From Blastococcus sp. URHD0036 (lineage in GTDB: Bacteria > Actinomycetota > Actinomycetes > Mycobacteriales > Geodermatophilaceae): a stretch of 64,000 nt of DNA. The position numbers were made by a program, and so were the translations under genes. Below, in pieces: positions 17,771 to 27,467 of this stretch. The notes beneath the pieces were generated by a model. The model did no database searches and was not told the DNA's origin. It saw only the letters and a list, made by a program, of their open reading frames with translations. The stretch is taken from contig NZ_JNIK01000016.1 in assembly GCF_000701365.1 (NCBI RefSeq), positions 310,001 to 374,000 on the forward strand. Reading direction: 5' to 3'. Positions within the stretch are counted from its first letter, which is position 1; each line of letters starts with the position of its first letter.

Positions 17771-18472
17771 TCAGCGGGCGGAGCGGCCGATCGCGGCGGC
17801 GGCCTCGAGGACGGCGCCGACCACCTCGGGCGCCGGACGGCGACCCAGCCGCTCGACGGGCCCGCTGATCGAGACCGCACCGAGGACGCCGCCCGTGGCG
17901 TCACGGACGGGTGCCGACAGCGAGGCCACGCCCGGCTCCCGCTCGGCGACGCTGTGCGCCCAGCCGCGCCGGCGGACGTCGAGGAGGGTGCGCGCGGTGA
18001 AGCTCGCCGACGGCAGCAGGGGCGTGACCTCCTCCGCGGGGGCGAAGGCCAGCAGTGCGTGCGCGGCCGACCCGGCGGTCATGGGCAGCCGGGCGCCCAC
18101 TGGGACGGTGTCGCGCAGGCCCGAGGCTCGCTCGGCCGCGGCCAGGCAGACGCGGGCGGCGCCGTCGCGCACGTAGAACTGCGCGCTCTCGCCACTGGCG
18201 TCGCGGAGCGCGGCCAGGTGCCGGCCGGCGACCTCGCCCAGATCCGCCCCGCTGCGACCGAGCTCGGCGAGGCCCGGCCCGGGCGTCCACGCCCCCGCCG
18301 GCGTGCGCCGGACCAGCCGGTGGCCCTCCAGCGCCACCGCCAGCCGGTGCGCGGTGGCCCGGGGCAGCCCGGTGCGTGCGACCAGCTCGGCGAGGGTGGC
18401 CGGTTCGTCGGCGACCGCGCGGAGGATGGCCACTGCTTTGTCCAGCACGGCTACGGGGTTAGGCTGTCCCAC
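17771..18472 (-). CDS. IclR family transcriptional regulator (NdgR/LtbR type)
   Basis: The 233-residue regulator has an N-terminal winged helix-turn-helix (TLAELVARTGLPRATAHRLA, about 27-46) and a C-terminal IclR effector domain ending in ISGP. An IclR protein divergent from leuCD is a conserved actinobacterial arrangement. LtbR of Corynebacterium and NdgR of Streptomyces control leucine synthesis genes from this position, so the same role is likely here. I chose the GTG at 18472 because it gives the conserved start GQPNPVAVLDKAV; an upstream ATG would run into leuC. An inverted repeat (18463-18477) overlaps this start. Confidence 0.92.
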   Translation of the reverse strand: MGQPNPVAVLDKAVAILRAVADEPATLAELVARTGLPRATAHRLAVALEGHRLVRRTPAGAWTPGPGLAELGRSGADLGEVAGRHLAALRDASGESAQFYVRDGAARVCLAAAERASGLRDTVPVGARLPMTAGSAAHALLAFAPAEEVTPLLPSASFTARTLLDVRRRGWAHSVAEREPGVASLSAPVRDATGGVLGAVSISGPVERLGRRPAPEVVGAVLEAAAAIGRSAR

Positions 18473-18477
18473 ACAGC
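18463..18477. promoter_or_regulatory. Inverted repeat GCTGT-N5-ACAGC in the IclR-leuC region
   Basis: The palindrome overlaps the GTG of the IclR gene and lies 60 bases before leuC. Its location in the divergent promoter region makes it a candidate autoregulatory operator of the IclR protein. I found no second copy in the 64-base gap. Confidence 0.4.
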
Positions 18478-18536
18478 AATACTTACATCCCACTGTCTGA
18501 GAAGCCAGCGGGGGAGCTGACCGGAGGGACCCAGCA

Positions 18537-19949
18537 GTGCCCAAGACCCTGGCCGAGAAGGTCTACGACGCCCACGTCGTGCGCAGCACCGCGGGCGAGC
18601 CCGATCTCCTCTACATCGACCTGCACCTCGTGCACGAGGTCACCAGCCCCCAGGCCTTCGACGGGCTGCGGGCCGCCGGCCGCACGGTGCGCCGTCCCGA
18701 CCTCACGATGGCGACCGAGGACCACAACGTCCCCACGCTCGACATCCTCGCGCCGATCGCCGACCCGGTGAGCCGCGCCCAGGTCGACGCGCTGCGCCGC
18801 AACGCCGCCGAGTTCGGCATCCGGCTGGCCCCCATGGGCGACCGCGACCAGGGCATCGTGCACGTGATCGGCCCGCAGCTGGGCCTCACCCAGCCGGGCA
18901 TGACGATCGTCTGCGGCGACAGCCACACCTCGACCCACGGCGCGTTCGGGGCGCTGGCGTTCGGGATCGGCACCAGCGAGGTCGAGCACGTGCTGGCCAC
19001 GCAGACGCTGCCGCAGTACCGCCCCAAGCAGATGGCGGTCACGGTCGACGGCGAGCTGCCCCCCGGCGTGAGCGCGAAGGACGTCATCCTCGCTGTCATC
19101 GCCCAGATCGGGACCGGCGGCGGCCAGGGCTACGTGATCGAGTACCGCGGCAGCGCCATCGAGAAGCTGTCGATGGAGTCCCGGATGACCATCTGCAACA
19201 TGTCGATCGAGGCCGGCGCCAAGGCCGGGCTCATCGCGCCGGACCAGACCACGTTCGACTACCTGCAGGGCCGTCCGCACGCGCCGCAGGGCGCGGACTG
19301 GGACGCCGCGGTCGAGTACTGGTCGACCCTGCGCACCGACGAGGGCGCCGTCTTCGACCACGAGGTGCACATCGACGCCGCCTCGCTGACGCCGTTCGTC
19401 ACCTGGGGCACCAACCCGGGCCAGGGCCTGCCGATCGCCGGGCGGGTACCCGACCCGGCCGACTACGCGAACGAGGACGAGCGCCGCGACGTCGAGGGCG
19501 CCCTGGCCTACATGGGGCTGACCCCCGGCACGCCGCTGCGCGAGGTCGCCGTCGACACCGTCTTCCTGGGCTCCTGCACCAACGGCCGGATCGAGGACCT
19601 GCGGGTCGCCGCCGAGCTGCTGAAGGGCCGGCGGATCGACGCGAACACCCGGATGCTCGTCGTCCCGGGCTCGGTGGCGGTCAAGGCGCAGGCCGAGGCC
19701 GAGGGCCTGGACCGGGTCTTCCTCGACGCCGGCGCCGAGTGGCGCGGCGCGGGGTGCTCGATGTGCCTGGGCATGAACCCCGACCAGCTGGCGCCGGGGG
19801 AGCGGTCGGCCTCCACCAGCAACCGCAACTTCCAGGGCCGGCAGGGCAAGGGCGGGCGCACCCACCTGGTGTCCCCGGCCGTCGCCGCGGCCACCGCGCT
19901 CACCGGCCACCTGGCCGCGCCCGCCGACCTCGCGTCCGTCGACGCCTGA
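18537..19949 (+). CDS. leuC: 3-isopropylmalate dehydratase large subunit
   Basis: With LeuD it isomerises 2-isopropylmalate to 3-isopropylmalate, and citramalate to 3-methylmalate in the CimA route. It is a 470-residue aconitase-superfamily protein. The three [4Fe-4S] cysteines are in FLGSCTNGR (Cys347) and [13 protein letters not shown] (about 407 and 410). [20 protein letters not shown] is the family signature. The GTG at 18537 has a CCGGAGGGA site. leuD follows after 18 bases. Control by the divergent IclR protein is expected from synteny. Confidence 0.98.
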   Translation: MPKTLAEKVYDAHVVRSTAGEPDLLYIDLHLVHEVTSPQAFDGLRAAGRTVRRPDLTMATEDHNVPTLDILAPIADPVSRAQVDALRRNAAEFGIRLAPMGDRDQGIVHVIGPQLGLTQPGMTIVCGDSHTSTHGAFGALAFGIGTSEVEHVLATQTLPQYRPKQMAVTVDGELPPGVSAKDVILAVIAQIGTGGGQGYVIEYRGSAIEKLSMESRMTICNMSIEAGAKAGLIAPDQTTFDYLQGRPHAPQGADWDAAVEYWSTLRTDEGAVFDHEVHIDAASLTPFVTWGTNPGQGLPIAGRVPDPADYANEDERRDVEGALAYMGLTPGTPLREVAVDTVFLGSCTNGRIEDLRVAAELLKGRRIDANTRMLVVPGSVAVKAQAEAEGLDRVFLDAGAEWRGAGCSMCLGMNPDQLAPGERSASTSNRNFQGRQGKGGRTHLVSPAVAAATALTGHLAAPADLASVDA

Positions 19950-19967
19950 CCGCTGGAGTTCCCCGAC

Positions 19968-20573
19968 ATGGACGCCTTCACCACCCACACCGGCACGGCC
20001 GCCCCGCTGCGCCGCAGCAACGTCGACACCGACCAGATCATCCCGGCCGAGTACCTCAAGCGGATCACCCGGACCGGCTTCGAGGACGGTCTGTTCATCG
20101 CCTGGCGGACCAACGAGCCCGACTTCGTGCTCAACCAGCCGCAGTACGCCGACGCCTCGATCCTGGTCGCCGGCCCGGACTTCGGCACCGGCTCCTCGCG
20201 CGAGCACGCGAACTGGGCGCTGCTGGACGGCGGCTTCCGGGTCGTCATCAGCTCGCGGTTCGCCGACATCTTCCGCAACAACTCGACCAAGGCCGGGCTG
20301 CTGACGGTGATCCTCCCGCAGGACCAGGTCGAGGCGCTGTGGAACGCGATCGAGGCCGACCCGGCGCTGCCGGTGACGGTCGACCTGCGGGCGAAGGCGG
20401 TCTCCTACGGCGACACGACCGTGCCGTTCGAGATCGACGACTACGTCCGCTGGCGGCTGCTCGAGGGCCTGGACGACGTCGGCCTGACCGAGCGGCACCT
20501 CGACGACATCCAGTCCTACGAGGCCACCCGGCCGGCCTGGAAGCCGAAGGCCCTCCCCGCGCTCCCCGCCTGA
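19968..20573 (+). CDS. leuD: 3-isopropylmalate dehydratase small subunit
   Basis: The 201-residue swivelling subunit pairs with LeuC. Conserved segments are [19 protein letters not shown] at the N-terminus and [17 protein letters not shown] near 68-84, which carries the substrate-binding loop. The family's C-terminal [10 protein letters not shown] is also present. The gene ends four bases before a very strong hairpin terminator. In mycobacteria hupB follows leuD; here the next gene is the convergent mutT1 homologue. Confidence 0.98.
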   Translation: MDAFTTHTGTAAPLRRSNVDTDQIIPAEYLKRITRTGFEDGLFIAWRTNEPDFVLNQPQYADASILVAGPDFGTGSSREHANWALLDGGFRVVISSRFADIFRNNSTKAGLLTVILPQDQVEALWNAIEADPALPVTVDLRAKAVSYGDTTVPFEIDDYVRWRLLEGLDDVGLTERHLDDIQSYEATRPAWKPKALPALPA

Positions 20574-20577
20574 CCCC

Positions 20578-20624
20578 GAGCGGAGTGCGAGGGGCGAGGT
20601 TCCCTCGCTCCTCGCACTCCGCTC
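20578..20624. terminator. Long-stem terminator between leuD and mutT1
   Basis: A nearly perfect 22-base stem (20578-20599 with 20603-20624, one G-T wobble) has a 3-base loop, arms beginning GAGCGGAGTGCGAGG. It lies between convergent genes and includes the first bases of the mutT1 stop codon. No T tract is present. Confidence 0.85.
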
Positions 20625-21537
20625 AGGTCTCGGGGTCGATCGGGAAGTCTCGGTAGTAGTCGGCCAGCAGCGCCCCGGGCCGGCCGCCGAGGGCCCACGT
20701 GCTGCCCTTGGTCGCCGGGGGCCACAGCGCACCCGCCACGCCGGCCCAGCGGACGCCGAGGGCCATCAGCATCGAGGGGATCGCGCCGCCCTGGCTGCAC
20801 ACCACGGTGACGCCGGGTGCCGGGCGCGTCTCCAGGAACCGCTCCACCGCGGCCAGCCCCGCCTGCGGATCGGCGGCGAACTCCTCCTCGCCGACCTCCG
20901 GCAGCGGCTGCACCGGCAGCCCCAGCACCTCGGCCAGGGGCTCGACGGTCTCCCGGCAGCGGGTCCGCTCGGCGGTCAGCACCGCGGTCGGGGCGAACAG
21001 CGGCAGCACCTCGGCCAGCCGGCGGGCCTGCCGCCGGCCTCGGGGGTCGAGCGGGCGCAGGTCGTCGTCGCCGTCCCACTCCGACCGGCTGCCGGCCTTC
21101 GCGTGCCGCACCAGCAGCAGCGTGGGCGAACGGGGGACGTCGGTGCGGGCGAGGTCGGCCAGCACGGCGCGGTCGTGGTCGTGGGTGACCGTGGCCGTGG
21201 CGTCGTCCACTGGGAGCCAGCGCAGGTCGTCGGTCTCGTCCCCGGGCTCGAAGGTGCCGCCGACGGCCTCCATCAGCCAGTAGTCGACCCGCTTGGTGCC
21301 GCCCTCCACCGCGTACTGCGTGCGGACGCTGCGCCGGCCGACGACGACCGAGCAGCCGGTCTCCTCGCCCACCTCGCGGACGGCGGTCTCGAGCAGCGAC
21401 TCGCCCGGGTCGTGCTTGCCCTTGGGCAGCGACCAGTCGTCGTAGCGGGGCCGGTGCACGACCGCGGTCTCGATGCCGCCGGCGGGCGTGCGCCGCCACA
21501 CGGCACCGCCGGCCGCCGGGATGAGGCCGTCGGACAC
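20623..21537 (-). CDS. mutT1: NUDIX hydrolase fused to histidine phosphatase (MutT1-like)
   Basis: The two-domain protein has 304 residues. The N-terminal NUDIX domain carries the box GKHDPGESLLETAVREVGEE (40-59 and on), and a C-terminal SixA/phosphoglycerate-mutase-like domain begins LLLVRHAKAG at 141, with His145 catalytic. The mycobacterial MutT1, which sits next to ppk as here, has the same architecture and hydrolyses 8-oxo-GTP/8-oxo-dGTP and diadenosine polyphosphates. The GTG at 21537 gives the family start SDGLIPAAGGAVW. Only 5 bases separate it from the ppk stop, so the two genes are cotranscribed. Confidence 0.93.
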   Translation of the reverse strand: MSDGLIPAAGGAVWRRTPAGGIETAVVHRPRYDDWSLPKGKHDPGESLLETAVREVGEETGCSVVVGRRSVRTQYAVEGGTKRVDYWLMEAVGGTFEPGDETDDLRWLPVDDATATVTHDHDRAVLADLARTDVPRSPTLLLVRHAKAGSRSEWDGDDDLRPLDPRGRRQARRLAEVLPLFAPTAVLTAERTRCRETVEPLAEVLGLPVQPLPEVGEEEFAADPQAGLAAVERFLETRPAPGVTVVCSQGGAIPSMLMALGVRWAGVAGALWPPATKGSTWALGGRPGALLADYYRDFPIDPET

Positions 21538-21542
21538 CGCCG

Positions 21543-23639
21543 TCAGCCCGCCTGCTCGGCGACGACGGCGACCAGCCCGGCCTGGTGGTCGCGGCCCTTG
21601 TGGCGGGTCCAGGTGCCGTCCGGCCCGAGCTGCCAGCAGCCGACGTCGTCGGCCATCGCGGAGTCGAACATCGACTGCAGCTGGCGGTGGGCGTCCTCCT
21701 CGCAGACGCGCAGCAGCACCTCCACCCGCCGGTCGAGGTTGCGGTGCATGAGGTCGGCGCTGCCGATCCACCACTCGCCCTCGCCGCCGTTGGCGAAGTG
21801 GAAGACCCGCGAGTGCTCGAGGAAGCGGCCCACGATGGAGTGCACGCGGATGTTCTCCGACAGGCCGGGGACGCCGGGGCGCAGCGCGCAGATGCCGCGG
21901 ATGAACAACTCCACCGGCACGCCGGCGCGCGAGGCCTCGTAGAGGGTGTCGATGGTCTTCTCGTCGACCAGGGAGTTCGCCTTCAGCCGGATGCGGGCCG
22001 GCCGCCCCTCGGCGGCGTGCCGGGCCTCCCGGCGGATCTTCTCCACCAGGCCGGAGCGGATGCTGTGCGGCGCCACCATGAGCTGCCGGTAGCTGGTCTG
22101 GCGGGAGTACCCGGTGAGGGTGTTGAAGAGGTCCGTCAGGTCGGCGCCCACCCGCGGGTCGGCGGTGAGGATGCCCAGGTCCTCGTAGATCCGCGCGGTC
22201 TTGGGGTTGTAGTTGCCGGTGCCGATGTGGCAGTACCGGCGGATCACGCCGCCCTCCCGCCGGACCACGAGCGCCGTCTTGCAGTGGGTCTTGAGGCCGA
22301 CCAGGCCGTAGACGACGTGGCAGCCGGCCCGCTCCAGCTCGCGGGCCCAGCTGATGTTGGCCTCCTCGTCGAAGCGCGCCTTGATCTCGACGAGGACGAC
22401 GACCTGCTTGCCGGCCTCGGCCGCCTCGATCAGCGCGGTCACGATCGGGGAGTCACCCGACGTGCGGTAGAGCGTCTGCTTGATCGCCAGGACGTCCGGA
22501 TCGGCGGCGGCCTGCTCGATGAACCGCTGCACGCTCGTCGCGAACGAGTGGTACGGGTGGTGGACGAGCACGTCGCCCTCGCGCAGGGTGGCGAAGACGC
22601 TCTTCGGGGTCTCGCCCTCCGACAGCCGGGGGTGGGTCGCCGGCACGAACGGCTCGTCCTTGAGCTCCGGGCGGTCGAGGTCGTAGAGCGCCATCAGCGC
22701 GGCCAGGTCGAGCAGCCCGGGCACGGTGACGACGTCCTGCGGACCGACCTCCAGCTCGGAGACCAGCACGTCGAGGATCCGCGGGTCCATCGTCTCGTGG
22801 ACCTCCAGCCGCACGGCCGGGCCGAACCGGCGCCGGGCCAGTTCCCGCTCCAGGGCCTGCAGGAGGTCCTCGTCGCGGTCCTCCTCGACCTCCAGGTCGG
22901 CGTTGCGGGTCACCCGGAACACGTGGTGGTCGAGCACGTCCAGGCCGGGGAACAGCTGCTGCAGGTGCGCGGCGATCAGGTCCTCCAGCGGGAGGAAGAC
23001 CGCCGACGCGGCGTCCGGCGCGGTGCCGGAGCCCACCCGGACGAAGCGGGGCACGTTGTTGGGCACCTTGAGGCGGGCGAACCGGGGGGCGCCGGTGTCG
23101 GGGTCGCGCACGGAGACGGCGAGGTTCAGCGACAGCCCGCTGATGTAGGGGAACGGGTGCGCCGGGTCGACCGCCAGCGGGGTCAGCACCGGGAAGACCT
23201 GGTCGCGGAAGTACTCCCGCAGGCGCAGCGCCTCGGCGTCGTCGAGGTCGTCCCAGTGGACGATGCGGACGCCGGCCTGCTCCAGCTGCGGCCGGACGGA
23301 GGACGCGAAGCAGTCGCTCTGCCGGTGCACGAGTTCTTGGGTGCGCTCGGTGACCCGGGCCAGCTGCTCGCGGATGGTCAGCCCGTCGGGCGAGCGGACC
23401 GTGAGGCCGGTGCTCTGCCGCCGCTTGAGCCCCGCGATCCGCACCATGAAGAACTCGTCGAGGTTGCTGGCGAAGATGGCCAGGAACTTCATCCGCTCCA
23501 GCAGGGGCAGGGAGTCGTCCTCGGCGAGCTCGAGCACCCGCGCGTTGAAGTCCAGCCAGGACAGCTCCCGGTTGAGGAAGCGGTCCGGCGGCAGCTCGGC
23601 TCGAGCGGCGGGCGTTTCGGTCGTCGTCGTCTCGGCCAC
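21543..23639 (-). CDS. ppk: Polyphosphate kinase 1
   Basis: It reversibly polymerises the gamma phosphate of ATP into inorganic polyphosphate at the membrane. The 698-residue protein has all four PPK1 domains: the N domain with [19 protein letters not shown], a head domain, and two phospholipase-D-like catalytic domains. The autophosphorylated His lies in [18 protein letters not shown], and the second His region is near APHSIRSGL. The GTG at 23639 gives a plausible N-terminus; the upstream ATG in the same stretch is out of frame. Neighbours mutT1 and cofC match the mycobacterial order. Confidence 0.97.
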   Translation of the reverse strand: MAETTTTETPAARAELPPDRFLNRELSWLDFNARVLELAEDDSLPLLERMKFLAIFASNLDEFFMVRIAGLKRRQSTGLTVRSPDGLTIREQLARVTERTQELVHRQSDCFASSVRPQLEQAGVRIVHWDDLDDAEALRLREYFRDQVFPVLTPLAVDPAHPFPYISGLSLNLAVSVRDPDTGAPRFARLKVPNNVPRFVRVGSGTAPDAASAVFLPLEDLIAAHLQQLFPGLDVLDHHVFRVTRNADLEVEEDRDEDLLQALERELARRRFGPAVRLEVHETMDPRILDVLVSELEVGPQDVVTVPGLLDLAALMALYDLDRPELKDEPFVPATHPRLSEGETPKSVFATLREGDVLVHHPYHSFATSVQRFIEQAAADPDVLAIKQTLYRTSGDSPIVTALIEAAEAGKQVVVLVEIKARFDEEANISWARELERAGCHVVYGLVGLKTHCKTALVVRREGGVIRRYCHIGTGNYNPKTARIYEDLGILTADPRVGADLTDLFNTLTGYSRQTSYRQLMVAPHSIRSGLVEKIRREARHAAEGRPARIRLKANSLVDEKTIDTLYEASRAGVPVELFIRGICALRPGVPGLSENIRVHSIVGRFLEHSRVFHFANGGEGEWWIGSADLMHRNLDRRVEVLLRVCEEDAHRQLQSMFDSAMADDVGCWQLGPDGTWTRHKGRDHQAGLVAVVAEQAG

Positions 23640-23697
23640 GTCGCCATCGTGCCGCAGGAAGGTGAACGGAGGGCGACCTCCGGGGGATCGGCCCTGT

Positions 23698-24360
23698 TCA
23701 GCGCTGTGGGATCGACGACGGCAACCGGGGCAGCAGGGCGGCGGTGTGCCGGCCGACCCCCAGCCGCACCGCGGCGACCAGATCGGCCTCGGTGTCGACG
23801 TCACGGCGCAGGCCGGGCCAGTCCCCGGGCAGCGGCAGCGCGCCGTCCGCGGTGTGCGCGGCGGCCGAGCCCGCGCCGAAGCGGGGGAGCAGGTCGCCGT
23901 CGCGGGCGGCCAGCAGGGTGGTGCCGGTGCCCGCCGCGTCGGTGACCAGCGCGCGGCCGGTCCCCTCCGCGGCGCGGAGGGCGGCTGCCAGCTCTGCGGG
24001 TCGCAACGCCGGCAGGTCCGACGACAACGCGGCGACCGCGGCGGTGCGGGCCGCGCGTGCGCCGTGGGTGAGCGCGGGGTTGAGCCCGCGGTCGGGCTCG
24101 TCGCCGACCGTGCGCGCCCCCAGCCCGGAGACCACCGCCGCCGCCCGGGCGTCGTCGGTCACGACGACGACGTCGGTGACGACGACGTCGCCGTCGGCCA
24201 CGGCCAGGGCGGCGGTGACGGTGTCGGCGAGGAGGGCGAGGACCAGGTCGGCGTGGAGGTCCCCGTGCCGCCCCGGCGCCGCCGCCGTGAGGGGCGCGAG
24301 ACGGGTCTTGGCCACCGCCAACCGCTTGGCGGGGACGACGACGGACCACTCCACGGCCAC
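23698..24360 (-). CDS. cofC: 2-phospho-L-lactate/phosphoenolpyruvate guanylyltransferase
   Basis: The nucleotidyltransferase activates 2-phospholactate or phosphoenolpyruvate with GTP for coenzyme F420 synthesis (CofC, FbiD in mycobacteria). The 220-residue protein has the N-terminal nucleotide-binding motif [14 protein letters not shown] at about 6-19. The centre has [11 protein letters not shown], then [14 protein letters not shown] and the C-terminal [12 protein letters not shown] typical of the family. Its place beside ppk mirrors Rv2983. The GTG at 24360 was chosen, with a second GTG two codons in as an alternative. It is divergent from plsC, implying that the organism makes F420. Confidence 0.93.
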   Translation of the reverse strand: MAVEWSVVVPAKRLAVAKTRLAPLTAAAPGRHGDLHADLVLALLADTVTAALAVADGDVVVTDVVVVTDDARAAAVVSGLGARTVGDEPDRGLNPALTHGARAARTAAVAALSSDLPALRPAELAAALRAAEGTGRALVTDAAGTGTTLLAARDGDLLPRFGAGSAAAHTADGALPLPGDWPGLRRDVDTEADLVAAVRLGVGRHTAALLPRLPSSIPQR

Positions 24361-24472
24361 AATGTGAGCACACCGGGCGGGGACAGCCGTCGCGCGCGGG
24401 GACCCCGGTGACGGGCCGGCCCCCTCGCAGGGTCGATCATGGTGGGGATCACAGCGAGCGAGAGGGGGGCCG

Positions 24473-25288
24473 GTGGCGCAGGAGTCGTCCCCGGAGGTCG
24501 CGGGGCACCCGACCGGAGAGGCCGGCGTCGCCCGCCGCCCGTCGAAGTGGCAGACCCGGGGCCACATCCCCTGGGCACTGTGGCTGGGAGTCGCGATCGT
24601 CTACCCGGCCGCGTCCCTGTTCTTCCGGCTCCGCTACCGCCACGGCGACCGCCTCCCCGCCCGCGGCCCGGTCCTCGTGGTCGCCAACCACGTCTCGGTG
24701 CTGGACCCGCTGGCCTGCGCGCGCCTGATCTGGGACCACGGCCGCGTGCCGCACTTCCTCATCAAGGACGCGCTGTTCAAGGGGCTCTTCGGGACGCTGC
24801 TGCTCAAGGCCGGGCAGATCCCGGTCGTCCGCGGCACCTCCGACGCCGCACGGTCCGTCGAGCAGGCCCGCCTCGACCTGGCCGCGGGCAACGTCGTCGT
24901 CATCTATCCGGAGGGCTCGGTCACCCGTGACCCGGACTGGTGGCCCATGCAGTCCCGGACCGGTGTCGCGCGACTGGCGCTCACGACCGACGCGCCGGTC
25001 GTCCCGGTGGCCCAGTGGGGGCCGCACCGGGTGCACGACTACCACGCCAAGAAGCTGCACCTGCGCCCGCGGCGGCCGGCGGACTACCTGGTCGGCGAGC
25101 CCGTCGACCTGGAGTCGCTGCGCGCCGAGGTGCGCGCCGGCCGGGCGCTGACCCCGGACCTGCTGCGCGACACCACCGACCTGATCATGGGCCGGGTCCG
25201 CGACCAGCTGGCCGAGCTCCGCGACGAGCCGGCGCCGGCCGGCTTCGCCCCCCGCCCGGGCACGGCGCTGCCGGGGGCCGCGGCGTGA
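24473..25288 (+). CDS. plsC: 1-acyl-sn-glycerol-3-phosphate acyltransferase
   Basis: It acylates lysophosphatidate at sn-2 to phosphatidate at the inner membrane. The 271-residue protein has a hydrophobic anchor ([17 protein letters not shown], about 35-51) and the catalytic motif NHVSVLD near 71-77. [12 protein letters not shown] and the substrate motif [12 protein letters not shown] lie near 140-151. The GTG at 24473 follows an AGAGGGGGGC ribosome site. It is coupled by GTGA to gpsA, which supplies glycerol-3-phosphate, so the pair starts phospholipid synthesis. Confidence 0.92.
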   Translation: MAQESSPEVAGHPTGEAGVARRPSKWQTRGHIPWALWLGVAIVYPAASLFFRLRYRHGDRLPARGPVLVVANHVSVLDPLACARLIWDHGRVPHFLIKDALFKGLFGTLLLKAGQIPVVRGTSDAARSVEQARLDLAAGNVVVIYPEGSVTRDPDWWPMQSRTGVARLALTTDAPVVPVAQWGPHRVHDYHAKKLHLRPRRPADYLVGEPVDLESLRAEVRAGRALTPDLLRDTTDLIMGRVRDQLAELRDEPAPAGFAPRPGTALPGAAA

Positions 25289-26295
25289 CAGCTGCCGGGC
25301 CGGCCCGCGTCGCCGTCCTCGGGGCCGGGTCGTGGGGGACGGCGTTCGCGAAGGTGCTCGCCGACGCCGGCAGCACGGTCGTGCTGCACGCCCGCCGTCC
25401 GGAGCTGGCCGCGTCGATCCGCGCCGACGGGGAGAACGCCGACTACCTGCCGGGGGTCCGGCTGCCGGAGTCGCTGCGCGCGACGAGCGACGCGGCCGAG
25501 GCGCTCGAGGGTGCCGACGTCGTCGTCCTGGCGGTGCCGTCGCAGTCGCTGCGGGACAACCTGACCGCCTGGACGTCGCTGCTCCCGCCCGACGCGAGCC
25601 TGCTGTCGCTCATGAAGGGCATCGAGCTGGGCAGCACCAAGCGGATGAGCGAGGTCATCTGCGAGGTCACCGGCGCCGGGCCGGACCGGGTGGCGGTGCT
25701 GTCCGGGCCGAACCTCGCCCGCGAGATCGCCGAGGAACAGCCGGCCGCCACGGTCATCGCCTGTCCCGACCACGACCGTGCCGCGGCGATCCAGGCTGCC
25801 TGCCTGACCCCCTACTTCCGGCCGTACACCAACACCGACCTAGTGGGCTGCGAGCTGGGCGGGGCGGTGAAGAACGTGATCGCGCTGGCCTGCGGCGTGG
25901 CCGAGGGCATGGGGTTCGGCGACAACACCCGCGCCTCGCTCATCACCCGCGGACTGGCCGAGACCGCCCGGCTGGGCGCCGCCCTGGGCGCGGAGCTGAC
26001 CACGTTCGCCGGGCTCGCCGGACTGGGGGACCTCGTGGCCACCTGCAGCTCACCGCTGTCCCGGAACCGCACCTTCGGCGAGAAGCTGGGCCGCGGCATG
26101 TCGCTGGAGGAGGTGCAGAAGAGCACCCGCCAGACGGCCGAGGGGGTCAAGAGCTGCCGCCCGGTCATGGACCTCGGCCGCGCCCACGGCGTGGACATGC
26201 CGATCACCGAGGCCGTGGTGCGGGTCTGCCACGAGGGCGTCTCCGCCGGGCAGATGGTGAAGGAGATCATGTCCCGCGAAGCGAAGCCGGAATGA
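25285..26295 (+). CDS. gpsA: Glycerol-3-phosphate dehydrogenase [NAD(P)+]
   Basis: It reduces dihydroxyacetone phosphate to sn-glycerol-3-phosphate, the phospholipid backbone. The 336-residue protein has the dinucleotide motif [18 protein letters not shown] at 9-26 and [10 protein letters not shown]. The catalytic lysine region is [17 protein letters not shown], with [12 protein letters not shown] following. The GTG overlaps the plsC stop and the stop overlaps the next ATG. It corresponds to mycobacterial gpdA2 beside cofC and ddl. Confidence 0.97.
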   Translation: MTAAGPARVAVLGAGSWGTAFAKVLADAGSTVVLHARRPELAASIRADGENADYLPGVRLPESLRATSDAAEALEGADVVVLAVPSQSLRDNLTAWTSLLPPDASLLSLMKGIELGSTKRMSEVICEVTGAGPDRVAVLSGPNLAREIAEEQPAATVIACPDHDRAAAIQAACLTPYFRPYTNTDLVGCELGGAVKNVIALACGVAEGMGFGDNTRASLITRGLAETARLGAALGAELTTFAGLAGLGDLVATCSSPLSRNRTFGEKLGRGMSLEEVQKSTRQTAEGVKSCRPVMDLGRAHGVDMPITEAVVRVCHEGVSAGQMVKEIMSREAKPE

Positions 26296-27467
26296 GCCTC
26301 CCCGGCTGGGGCGACGGGACCCGCTCGGTGCGGGCGGGGGAGGACGCCCCGGTCGCCGGCGCCCCGCTGCGCCCCTCGCCGGTCTTCGCCGCCCCGTTCC
26401 ACCTGGCCGACCAGCCGCCGCGCACCGGTGGCGCCGACGCCTACGCCCGCACCGAGCACCCCACGCTGCGGGCGCTGGAGGGGGCGCTGGGCGAGCTCGA
26501 CGGCGGCCGCTGCCTGTCCTTCGCCACCGGCATGGCGGCGATCAGCGCCGCCGTCCTGGCGGTCACCGCGGCCGGCGACCGGGTTGTGCTGCCCTCGGAC
26601 GGCTACTACGCCACCCGGCTGCTGGGCGCCGAGGAGCTGACGCGGTTCGGGCTCCGGGTCGAGTACGTGCCCACCCTGGAGATCGGGGCCGTCGCGGCCC
26701 GCGGCGACCTCGACGGCGCCCGGCTGGTGCTGCTGGAGACGCCCAGCAACCCCGAGCTCGACGTCTGCGACATCGCCGCGGTGGCCCGCGCGACCCGGGC
26801 GGCCGGCGCGCTGCTCGCCGTCGACAACACCACGGCCACCCCGCTCGGCCAGCGCCCGCTGGCCCTCGGCGCGGACATGACGGTCGGCTCGGACACCAAG
26901 GCGCTGACCGGGCACAGCGACCTGCTGCTCGGGCACGTCAGCACGACCGACGACGACGTCCACGGCCGCCTCAAGGGCTGGCGCGACCGGACCGGCGGCA
27001 ACCCCGGCCCGTTCGAGGCGTGGCTGGGGCACCGCTCGATGGGGACGCTGGACCTGCGGCTGGCGCGGCAGGCCGAGAACGCCCGCGCGGTGGCGGAGCT
27101 GCTGGCGGGCACACCGGGCGTGACCGGGGTGCGTTGGCCCTGGCTCGCCGGGGACCCCTCGGCCGAGCTGGCCGCCCGGCAGATGCTGCGGCCCAACGGC
27201 GTGGTGTCGGCGGAGCTGCCGGACGAGGCAGCGGTCGGCCGGCTGCTCGCCGGGTGCCGGCTCTGGGCGGCGGCGACCAGCTTCGGGGGCCTGCACAGCA
27301 CGCTGGACCGCCGCGCGCAGTGGGGCGGGGACGCCGTGGCCCCGGGGTTCGTGCGCTTCTCCTGCGGCATCGAGGACACCACCGACGTGGTGGCCGACCT
27401 CGCCGCGGGCCTGGCGTCGGCGCTCGGGGGTCGCGCGCAGGACCCGGCGCAGGGAGGCGTCCGCTGA
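26292..27467 (+). CDS. Cys/Met metabolism PLP-dependent enzyme (cystathionine gamma-lyase-like)
   Basis: The 391-residue fold-type-I PLP enzyme has the family hallmarks [28 protein letters not shown] and [13 protein letters not shown]. The PLP lysine is Lys203 in [15 protein letters not shown], and the C-terminus has [16 protein letters not shown]. Annotation as cystathionine gamma-lyase is the best family match. Cystathionine synthase or a related C-S lyase cannot be excluded, and the usual Tyr-Arg phosphate-cup segment is divergent. Its ATG overlaps the gpsA stop, and its own stop overlaps the likely CTG start of the next gene. Confidence 0.85.
   Translation: MSLPGWGDGTRSVRAGEDAPVAGAPLRPSPVFAAPFHLADQPPRTGGADAYARTEHPTLRALEGALGELDGGRCLSFATGMAAISAAVLAVTAAGDRVVLPSDGYYATRLLGAEELTRFGLRVEYVPTLEIGAVAARGDLDGARLVLLETPSNPELDVCDIAAVARATRAAGALLAVDNTTATPLGQRPLALGADMTVGSDTKALTGHSDLLLGHVSTTDDDVHGRLKGWRDRTGGNPGPFEAWLGHRSMGTLDLRLARQAENARAVAELLAGTPGVTGVRWPWLAGDPSAELAARQMLRPNGVVSAELPDEAAVGRLLAGCRLWAAATSFGGLHSTLDRRAQWGGDAVAPGFVRFSCGIEDTTDVVADLAAGLASALGGRAQDPAQGGVR

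Noticed and set aside
20578-20624. Possible transposon end between leuD and mutT1
   Set aside because: The structure is a single hairpin fitting a terminator between convergent genes; no transposase or target duplication is visible.
24421-24472. Extra small ORF starting at ATG 24439 before plsC
   Set aside because: It runs antiphase through plsC with an Arg/Pro-rich product, a typical shadow frame.
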